A stretch of DNA of 9,914 bases from Natronohydrobacter sp. Lineage in GTDB: Bacteria > Pseudomonadota > Alphaproteobacteria > Rhodobacterales > Rhodobacteraceae. Position numbers and translations under genes: made by a program. This document shows, one piece after another, positions 1-5,001 of this stretch (the stretch's first letter is position 1; each line of letters opens with the position of its first letter). The DNA is taken from contig SKGU01000266.1 of assembly GCA_007117255.1 (NCBI GenBank), positions 1 through 9,914 on the forward strand, given 5' to 3'. The notes below the pieces were generated by a model. That model made no database searches, was not told the DNA's origin, and saw only the letters and a program-made list of their open reading frames with translations.

Positions 1-60
1 ACAAAATGCGCACAAAAGGCCGAAATTGGCTGGTGTTGCGAAAAATATTATGCTGATTTT

Positions 61-136
61 TCAGCGCCTTGGGGTGAACCCCCGAAATTAGCTCCGTTCC
101 CTACCGCCGGAGCCAAAAATCAAGTTAAGGCGCTGA
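61..136. repeat. 10-bp inverted repeat enclosing two small hairpins
   Basis: The sequence TCAGCGCCTT at 61-70 is perfectly complementary to AAGGCGCTGA at 127-136. Between them lie two smaller stems: GGGG/CCCC at 71-74 and 79-82 with a TGAA loop, and GCTCCG/CGGAGC at 91-96 and 108-113. The left arm can alternatively pair as GCTGA-TTTT-TCAGC (52-65). The segment could be a transcribed structure downstream of the minus-strand operon, a degenerate end of a mobile element, or coincidence. No transposase or target duplication is visible. Confidence 0.35.
98..115 (+). other. tRNA 3'-end-like segment, candidate attachment-site remnant
   Basis: Read on the plus strand, this segment parses as the end of a tRNA: T-loop end TC (98-99), T-stem 3' strand CCTAC (100-104), acceptor 3' strand CGCCGGA (105-111), discriminator G (112) and CCA (113-115). 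A G discriminator followed by CCA is typical of tRNA-Asn, and a TCCGGCG/CGCCGGA acceptor stem fits my memory of alphaproteobacterial tRNA-Asn genes. The upstream bases do not contain the rest of a tRNA: no D-arm and no GTT anticodon arm. It is therefore only a fragment, as left when an element integrates into the 3' end of a tRNA gene. No intact tRNA or integrase is in the window, so this is an inference. Confidence 0.45.
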
Positions 137-161
137 CCCGACCACCGCAATCGCCCGTCCT

Positions 162-255
162 GCTGCGCGCCCATGTGACCGGGATGACCTGTCCGCACCA
201 GATCGGCCGCCATTCCGCCGCCCATGCGCCCCAGTCCGGCAAACCCCAGTTGCAT
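162..255 (-). pseudogene. truncated, frameshifted N-terminus of a 3-hydroxyisobutyrate/6-phosphogluconate dehydrogenase-type gene
   Basis: An ATG at 255-253 overlaps the stop of the upstream ATPase gene (TGATG). It opens a frame reading MQLGFAGLGRMGGGMAADL followed by VRTGHP, the Rossmann NAD(P)-binding start of the HIBADH/6PGDH family, with the GxGxxG motif as GLGRMG at residues 7-12. After His24 the frame leaves the family pattern. Skipping one C of the CCC at 181-183 restores PVTWARS (182-162), matching the usual 'GHxVTVWxRS' continuation. The original frame runs to a stop at 88-90 without further similarity, and the restored frame also stops soon. Full-length members have roughly 290-330 residues, so only about the first 10% remains. 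The coupled overlap suggests that an intact oxidoreductase was once the last gene of the transporter operon. Confidence 0.65.
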
Positions 256-1769
256 CAGGCGGGTTCTGCGGATTTGATGCCGGAAATAGCCTGAACGAGC
301 GAATCTTCGGTCACTTCGGAAATGTCGAATTCGCGCATCACCCGTCCGTGATACATGGCCACGATCCGGTCTGACACGCGCAGCACTTCGGGCATTTCCG
401 AACTGATCACGATGACAGCATAGCCCTGTGCCGCCAATTCGCGCAGCAATTGATGAATCTCGGATTTTGAACCCACATCAATGCCGCGTGTGGGTTCATC
501 CACGACCAGGACGCGGGGTTTCATCGACAGCCATTTTCCGATGACGATCTTCTGCTGATTGCCACCCGAGAGCACGGCAGTGGGCTGGCGCCAGCTTGGG
601 GTCTTGATGGCCAGCTTTTCGCGATACTGGTCGAAGATCGCAAGCTCCGCGCCCTTTGCCACAAAGGGTCCGGCGGTCAGGTCCTGCACCTGCGGCAGAG
701 TCATGTTGTCGCGGCAGTTCATCTGCAGCACCAGACCCTGTTCCTTGCGGTTTTCCGGCACCAGCGAGACGCCCATCGCAATCGCATCACGCGGTGAGGT
801 GATCTCGACCTTCTGGCCATCGACCCTTATCTCGCCCGCTGTCGGGGTCCGCAGACCGAAAAGCGTTTCGGCAATTTCGGTCCGGCCCGCGCCAACAAGC
901 CCGTAGAAGCCCACGATCTCGCCTGCGCGCACAGTGAAGCTGACATCTTCGAACAGCCCCGTGCAGGTCAGATTGCGCACTTCCAGCATGGTATCACCGA
1001 ATTTCGATGCCGCCTCGTTGCGCGACAGATCCAGACTGCGACCGATCATGAGCCTTGTCACCTCGTCCTCATTGGTATCGGCAGTGGTCAGCGTCCCGCG
1101 ATAGGCGCCGTCGCGCAGCACGGTGATCCGGTCCGACAGGGTGAAAATCTCGTCCATGCGGTGAGAGATATAGACGATGCCCACCCCCTGCGATTTCAGG
1201 TCATTGATGATATCAAACAGCACCACCTTTTCGGCATCAGTCAGCGAGGCGGTCGGTTCATCGAACACAACCACGCGCGCATCGACAGTCAGGGCACGGG
1301 CGATCTCGACCATCTGTTGATTGGCGATGGACAGATGCGCGACTGTCACCTCGGCCCGGAAATTGCATTTCAGCCGCTTGAGGATCGCATTCGAGCGCTC
1401 TTCCAGTATCTTCCAGTCCACCCGACCGAAGGCCTTGCGTGGCAGTTCACCGAGGTAGATGTTCTCGGCTGCCGACATCTCGGGCACGAGGCTCAGTTCC
1501 TGGTGGATCAGAACGACGCCCTGCGCCTTGGCCTCGATGGGCGTGGTCATGCGGACGGGCTGCCCCGCAATAATGATCTGACCCTCGTCGGGCTGATACA
1601 TGCCGGCAAGGACCTTCATCAGCGTGGATTTCCCGGCGCCGTTCTCGCCCAGCAGGGCGTGGACCTCACCGGGCATGACCTCGAAATCGACACCATCAAG
1701 CGCACGCACGCCGGGGAAGGTCTTGACGATGCCTTGCAGGCGCAGGGCGGGTTCGCGAGTGGCAGTCAT
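255..1769 (-). CDS. CUT2-type sugar ABC transporter ATP-binding protein (RbsA/MglA-like double ATPase)
   Basis: This 504-residue protein energises import of a sugar or sugar-like substrate through the two permeases encoded upstream. It has two fused nucleotide-binding domains, as usual for CUT2 importers, and the normal family length. In domain 1, Walker A is GENGAGKST (41-49), the signature is the degenerate LSIANQQ (146-152), Walker B is VVVFDEPTASL with catalytic Glu171, and the H-loop His is residue 203. Domain 2 has a degenerate Walker A, GAGRTE (293-298) with Arg for the P-loop Lys, an intact signature LSGGNQQK (400-407), Walker B LVVDEPTRGID with Glu425, and Ser where the H-loop His would be. 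This asymmetry is normal for RbsA/MglA relatives. The ATG shares its first four bases with the end of the upstream permease gene (ATGA), indicating translational coupling. The transported substrate cannot be read from the sequence. Confidence 0.95.
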   Translation of the reverse strand: MTATREPALRLQGIVKTFPGVRALDGVDFEVMPGEVHALLGENGAGKSTLMKVLAGMYQPDEGQIIIAGQPVRMTTPIEAKAQGVVLIHQELSLVPEMSAAENIYLGELPRKAFGRVDWKILEERSNAILKRLKCNFRAEVTVAHLSIANQQMVEIARALTVDARVVVFDEPTASLTDAEKVVLFDIINDLKSQGVGIVYISHRMDEIFTLSDRITVLRDGAYRGTLTTADTNEDEVTRLMIGRSLDLSRNEAASKFGDTMLEVRNLTCTGLFEDVSFTVRAGEIVGFYGLVGAGRTEIAETLFGLRTPTAGEIRVDGQKVEITSPRDAIAMGVSLVPENRKEQGLVLQMNCRDNMTLPQVQDLTAGPFVAKGAELAIFDQYREKLAIKTPSWRQPTAVLSGGNQQKIVIGKWLSMKPRVLVVDEPTRGIDVGSKSEIHQLLRELAAQGYAVIVISSEMPEVLRVSDRIVAMYHGRVMREFDISEVTEDSLVQAISGIKSAEPA

Positions 1770-2755
1770 AGGCGCAGCCCTCCGTCAGCAGAGCGGTTGA
1801 AGCGTTTGTCAAGGAACAGAACGGCGATCAGGATGCTGCCCAGGATGACAAGGACATAGAAGGCGGGCACCTGCATCAGGTTCATGCCGTTGCGCAGGAT
1901 GCCGATGGCCAGAACGCCACCCAGCGTGCCGATGATATCGCCCTTGCCCCCGGTCAGCTTGGTGCCGCCCAGCACGACCGCAGTTATGACCCAAAGCTCG
2001 TAGTCGCGGCCCAGATTCGGCGTCGCGGCCCCCATTTGGGTTGACAGCAGCACGCCCGACAGCGCGGCCAGAAAACCGATCAGCATGAAGTTGATCATCA
2101 TGTGCGGGCCGACCCGGATGCCTGCATTGACCGCCGCCTCGCGGTTGCCGCCCACGGCATAGGTGTTGCGGCCATGGACCGTACGTGACAGCAGCAGATG
2201 TACGGCGATCACGGCAACTGCGAAGATCACGGCCAGTACCGGGAACGGGCCGATGGTCATGAAGCTGAAATCGGAATAGGCGAAGTTCATCGCGTAGAAG
2301 GACTGCTCGCCCGTGTAGACAAAGACCAGACCTCGAATGCCCAGCATTGCGCCGAGCGTGACGATGAAGGCATCGACACCGGTTTTCCAGACAATGAAGC
2401 CGTTGATCGCCCCCATCAATATGCCCACCAGCAGGGCGATGCAGACCGCGGGCAGGATCTGCCAGTTGCCCCAGGTCGCAAAGGCGGCCCAGCTTTGGAC
2501 ATCGACGGCGAAGGCGGCAGCCAGCGCCAGCGTTGCCCCCACCGACAGGTCGATATTCCCGTTGATCATCACCAGCGTCATACCCAGCGCGATCAGGCCG
2601 ATGGTCGAGGTCTGAACCACGATGTTCATCAGATTGCGCTCGGAGAAGAAATTATCCGCCGCGAGGCTGAAGAAAATGAAGACGATCAGCACGAAGCCCC
2701 AGATCGGATTGCGCATCAGCCAGCGCAGGAGCGGGATTTGTGTGAAGTTTGCCAT
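1766..2755 (-). CDS. CUT2-type sugar ABC transporter permease (RbsC-like)
   Basis: This inner-membrane channel subunit (329 residues from the chosen start) belongs to the BPD_transp_2 family. Hydrophobic segments lie at about residues 18-35, 45-84, 99-122, 128-148, 168-190, 218-240, 252-290 and 297-316. Family hallmarks are MINGNIDLSVG (63-73), VGGNREAAVNAGI (201-213) and the glycine-rich LGGTKLTGGKGD-IIGTLGG region (262-280). I chose the ATG at 2755 because AGG sits six bases upstream. An in-frame ATG at 2767 would instead overlap the preceding permease stop as ATGA and add four residues, so the start is uncertain by that amount. A still longer frame to 2851 lies within the preceding gene and has no family similarity. 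It pairs with the adjacent permease to form a heterodimeric channel, as in importers with two RbsC-like genes. Confidence 0.93.
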   Translation of the reverse strand: MANFTQIPLLRWLMRNPIWGFVLIVFIFFSLAADNFFSERNLMNIVVQTSTIGLIALGMTLVMINGNIDLSVGATLALAAAFAVDVQSWAAFATWGNWQILPAVCIALLVGILMGAINGFIVWKTGVDAFIVTLGAMLGIRGLVFVYTGEQSFYAMNFAYSDFSFMTIGPFPVLAVIFAVAVIAVHLLLSRTVHGRNTYAVGGNREAAVNAGIRVGPHMMINFMLIGFLAALSGVLLSTQMGAATPNLGRDYELWVITAVVLGGTKLTGGKGDIIGTLGGVLAIGILRNGMNLMQVPAFYVLVILGSILIAVLFLDKRFNRSADGGLRL

Positions 2756-2763
2756 GGTGGGCC

Positions 2764-3738
2764 TCATGCTATGGGCGAGAACAGACGGCCACGCTTGGCA
2801 GCCACGTCCAGCCAGACCGCGACGATGATGACAGCCCATGTGACCAGCCATTGGGTGTAATAGGGCTGCCCCATAAGGATCAGGCCATTCTGGATGAAGG
2901 CCAGCATCAGCACGCCCAGCACCGTGCGCAGTATGCTGCCGGAGCCGCCCAGCAGCGAGGTGCCACCCAGAATGACCGCTGCCAGAACCTGCAGTTCATA
3001 GCCCTGGCCGACATTGTTTTGCGAGCCCATCACGCGGCTGCCGAGGATGATCGCGGCAATCGCCACGCAAAGCGCCGAGATCAGATAGGTCATGAAGACA
3101 ATCCGCGAGCGGGGGATGCCAGAAAAGACCGAAGCTGTCGGATTGCCGCCCACCGCGTGCACGCGTCGTCCGAAGGGCATGGTCGTCATGATGACATGGA
3201 AGATCAGTGCCAGTCCAAGGAAGATGATGATCGGCGTGGCGATACCAAAAACCGCCCCACGCCCGAATACCGCGAACCAGGTGCCGCTCTGATCCGCAAT
3301 ATCGACGTTCTGGCCGCCGGAATAGATCAGCACCAGCCCCTGAATGGCCGAGAGCATCCCCAGTGTCACGATCAGTGAATTGAGACGTAATATCCCGATC
3401 AGGAACCCGTTGATTGCGCCGAGACACAGTGTCGCCATGATCATGACCGGGATCGCAAGCTCCGGGCCGATCTTGTCATGCAGATCAACCACGAGGACAG
3501 TCGCAAATGACAGCATCGAGCCCACTGACAAGTCCAGATTGCCGCCGATCACGACAATCGTCACGCCAATGGCCATCACCCCGATGATTGCGGATTGGCG
3601 GAACACCGACATGATATTGTCGGCGGACAGGAATCTGTCGGACATCAGCGAAAACGCGATCATGAAGACGATGAAAGCCACGAGAATGCCCTGCTTTGCA
3701 ATTGCAGGGCCCCCGGCCTTGAGGCGGGTCAACAGCAT
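2764..3738 (-). CDS. CUT2-type sugar ABC transporter permease (RbsC-like), second subunit
   Basis: This 324-residue inner-membrane permease belongs to the same BPD_transp_2 family as the next gene, but differs enough to be a separate subunit rather than a recent duplicate. Hydrophobic segments fall near residues 17-36, 48-84, 94-117, 121-141, 161-184, 212-233, 250-290 and 296-312. Family motifs are VIGGNLDLSVGS (63-74), VHAVGGNPTASVFSGI (193-208) and LGGTSLLGGSGSIL (257-270). The start is supported by GGGAGG ending six bases before the ATG. It lies 110 bases after the binding-protein gene, with two hairpins in the gap, and is followed almost without gap by the second permease gene. That places it at the head of a coupled permease-permease-ATPase block. 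Confidence 0.94.
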   Translation of the reverse strand: MLLTRLKAGGPAIAKQGILVAFIVFMIAFSLMSDRFLSADNIMSVFRQSAIIGVMAIGVTIVVIGGNLDLSVGSMLSFATVLVVDLHDKIGPELAIPVMIMATLCLGAINGFLIGILRLNSLIVTLGMLSAIQGLVLIYSGGQNVDIADQSGTWFAVFGRGAVFGIATPIIIFLGLALIFHVIMTTMPFGRRVHAVGGNPTASVFSGIPRSRIVFMTYLISALCVAIAAIILGSRVMGSQNNVGQGYELQVLAAVILGGTSLLGGSGSILRTVLGVLMLAFIQNGLILMGQPYYTQWLVTWAVIIVAVWLDVAAKRGRLFSPIA

Positions 3739-3763
3739 CTGAATCCTCCCGGAAAGTCATGGC

Positions 3764-3783
3764 CCGCACGCTCCCTCGTGCGG
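3764..3783 (-). other. 7-bp hairpin upstream of the permease ribosome-binding site
   Basis: CCGCACG at 3764-3770 is perfectly complementary to CGTGCGG at 3777-3783, with a six-base loop. In the minus-strand transcript it lies between the larger hairpin at 3813-3837 and the GGGAGG of the first permease gene. No T run follows, so it does not look like a terminator by itself. It could protect an mRNA end after processing or tune permease translation. That role is inferred from position only. Confidence 0.5.
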
Positions 3784-3808
3784 ATGACGATACATGCACG
3801 GTATCATC

Positions 3809-3837
3809 AAAATCAGGGCGGGACAGACCCGCCCTGA
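3809..3837 (-). terminator. intercistronic terminator-like hairpin after the binding-protein gene
   Basis: On the minus strand a perfect 10-bp stem, TCAGGGCGGG paired with CCCGCCCTGA, with a five-base TCTGT loop, begins 11 bases beyond the binding-protein stop codon. It is followed by TTTT and then G, so the U tract is short. A GC-rich stem with a weak tail inside an operon fits partial termination or protection of the upstream message from 3' exonucleases. Either would raise binding-protein mRNA relative to the permease and ATPase message, a common arrangement in binding-protein-dependent importers. The structure is seen directly. Its efficiency is not known. Confidence 0.7.
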
Positions 3838-3848
3838 CATCGCGTTGA

Positions 3849-4790
3849 TCAAAAGACCGGGCGGTCGAACTCGTGCATGTTCTCTTGCGTGATCTTGGGC
3901 GTGTCGAAGTAGTTCAGCTTCGGCACGTCCTCACCCGCCAGCACATCGAGCGCGGTCTGCAACGCGGCGCGCGCGTCATCCACTGGCGACTGATAGACCG
4001 AGCCCCAATACTCACCGCGCTCCATGGCGTCATAGCCAACCGCGAAGTTGGTGGCCCCGATGAAGACCATGCCCTCGGCGCGACCTGCGGCAAGTGCGGC
4101 GTTCAGGGCACCCACACCCATGTTGTCATCGCCGGAATAGACCCCGTCGATATTGTCGAAGCGGGTCAGGAGGGTCTCCATCGTGCGCTGTGCGCGTTCG
4201 CGGTTCCAGTCGCCCGGCTGAATGTCGAGCTGTGTCACACCGGGGCAGAGTTCGGCCAGACGGTCGTCGAAGCCCTGTTGCCGCTCGATCGCCGTGGTGT
4301 AGCCGGGCATACCCGTGATCTGGACGATTTGCCCCTCGCCGTCCAACGCCTCACACATCATTTCAGCCGAATAAATGCCTTGCTGGATGTTGTTCGGTCC
4401 GGAGAACGCGGCGATGAAGTCCATGCCCGCCTCGGCAATGTTCGAATTGGTCACGATCACCGGAACCCCTTCGCGATGCGCGTTGCGCACGGCAGGGACA
4501 AGGGCCTGACCATCGGTCGGCCAGACGATGATTGCATCGACATTCTGCTGGATCAGGTCCTGCATCTGGCTGATCTGCCGGGCGACATCGCCACCTGCAT
4601 CAAGCACGATCACCTCGACGTCTGGGTTCGCGTCAGCAGCCTCGATGAAGGCGCGCTCATAGGTGGTCTGATAGCTATCGATGCCGACATTGTTCTGCGT
4701 GATTCCGATGCGGACCGTATCCGCGGATGCAGCGCCGGCCAGAGCAAGCGTTCCGCAGCTGGCAAGCAGAAGTCTCATTGAGTTGCGCAT
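3849..4790 (-). CDS. periplasmic sugar-binding protein of CUT2 ABC importer (RbsB-like, type I fold)
   Basis: This 313-residue secreted protein captures the substrate in the periplasm and delivers it to the permeases. The N-terminus is a Sec signal peptide: basic MRNSMR, a hydrophobic stretch to residue 20, and an ASA cleavage site giving a mature start near Asp24. The mature part follows the peripla_BP_4 plan: VRIGITQNNVG (26-36), a QISQMQDLIQQNVDAIIVWP stretch (72-91) where the family has its 'binding of Q/D in cleft' loop, VPVIVTNSNI (109-118), and YSGDDNMGVGALNAA (218-232), where the family has its 'NDxMAxGA' ligand/hinge region. The start at 4790 is set by GGGAGG (4802-4797) six bases upstream. 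A longer frame to 4877 would bury the signal peptide. It is the first gene of the minus-strand operon and is separated from the permeases by hairpins. Ligand identity is unknown. Related CUT2 proteins bind pentoses, hexoses, polyols, inositol or autoinducer-2. Confidence 0.93.
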   Translation of the reverse strand: MRNSMRLLLASCGTLALAGAASADTVRIGITQNNVGIDSYQTTYERAFIEAADANPDVEVIVLDAGGDVARQISQMQDLIQQNVDAIIVWPTDGQALVPAVRNAHREGVPVIVTNSNIAEAGMDFIAAFSGPNNIQQGIYSAEMMCEALDGEGQIVQITGMPGYTTAIERQQGFDDRLAELCPGVTQLDIQPGDWNRERAQRTMETLLTRFDNIDGVYSGDDNMGVGALNAALAAGRAEGMVFIGATNFAVGYDAMERGEYWGSVYQSPVDDARAALQTALDVLAGEDVPKLNYFDTPKITQENMHEFDRPVF

Positions 4791-4796
4791 TGTCTT

Positions 4797-4802
4797 CCTC
4801 CC
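4797..4802 (-). promoter_or_regulatory. ribosome-binding site deciding the binding-protein start
   Basis: GGGAGG on the minus strand ends six bases before the ATG at 4790. It selects this start over the in-frame upstream ATG at 4877 and over the internal ATG at 4778, and it places a proper signal peptide at the N-terminus. Confidence 0.85.
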
Positions 4803-4920
4803 ATTGGGTTCGTCTGTGTTGGTTTGCCCTTCGAGCGCTTCATCCGACTCGTTCGGGACAGGTAACAGTGGAAGCAAGGTCGCCTACTCCGCAGCGCAAC
4901 AATACCAAAGTTTTATTCGG

Positions 4921-4966
4921 TTTGAACATCAACATGATCATTTTGAACATATAGGGCGTATGATCA
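4921..4966. promoter_or_regulatory. putative operator: 21-bp-spaced TTTGAACAT direct repeat with ATGATCA words
   Basis: TTTGAACAT occurs at 4921-4929 and again at 4942-4950, exactly 21 bp apart, about two helical turns, so both copies face the same side of the DNA. Between them is the perfect palindrome ATGATCAT (4934-4941), and ATGATCA recurs at 4960-4966. Repeats on one face of the helix in a shared divergent promoter are typical of regulator binding sites. The obvious candidate ligand is the winged-helix fusion protein encoded immediately to the right. The repeats are seen directly. The binding partner is inferred. Confidence 0.55.
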
Positions 4967-4989
4967 CTTGTCAGATTTGGACATCTTCA

Positions 4990-4994
4990 GGAGG
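4990..4994 (+). promoter_or_regulatory. ribosome-binding site deciding the fusion-regulator start
   Basis: GGAGG (within AGGAGGAAGG) lies seven bases before the ATG at 5002. The other in-frame ATGs upstream, including 4960 and 4681, have no comparable site, and 4681 lies inside the divergent gene. Confidence 0.85.
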
Positions 4995-5001
4995 AAGGCC
5001 G

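Larger units (their letters stand above)
4791..5001. promoter_or_regulatory. divergent intergenic control region
   Basis: These 211 bases separate two head-to-head genes and must hold both promoters. No convincing consensus -35/-10 pair stands out in either direction. The half nearest the plus-strand gene (about 4905-4970) is noticeably AT-rich and contains the repeated TTTGAACAT and ATGATCA words annotated separately. The half nearest the binding-protein gene (about 4800-4890) is GC-richer and probably forms its untranslated leader. Control of both units from one shared site is the natural reading of this layout. Confidence 0.65.

Noticed and set aside
40..115. A complete tRNA gene ending at the CCA at 113-115
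   Set aside because: No acceptor 5' strand, D-arm or anticodon arm can be found in the preceding 75 bases, so only the 3' end is recognisable.
255..1769. Degenerate Walker A (Arg for Lys) in domain 2 and degenerate signature in domain 1 as signs of a broken ATPase
   Set aside because: This asymmetry is characteristic of functional CUT2 double ATPases such as RbsA and MglA, and the protein is full length.
1161..1859. Plus-strand open frame of 232 codons, and similar long frames opposite the importer and catabolic genes
   Set aside because: They are antisense shadows in GC-rich coding DNA: composition rich in His, Arg, Gln and Pro, no domain resemblance, no ribosome-binding sites, and they overlap clearly real genes.
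2756..2851. Longer start of the downstream RbsC-like permease
   Set aside because: The extra residues (beginning MAGHMGCHHRR) have no family similarity and overlap the other permease gene. Starts at 2755 or 2767 fit the family.
4745..4790. Lipobox-like LASC (residues 9-12) in the binding-protein leader, suggesting a lipoprotein
   Set aside because: The Cys lies only 11 residues from the start, before most of the hydrophobic core, and an ordinary ASA cleavage site follows at residues 21-23. A standard Sec signal peptide fits better.
4681..5001. N-terminal extension of the fusion regulator to ATG 4681 or 4960
   Set aside because: 4681 lies inside the divergent binding-protein gene and neither start has a ribosome-binding site. 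AGGAGG sits correctly before 5002.
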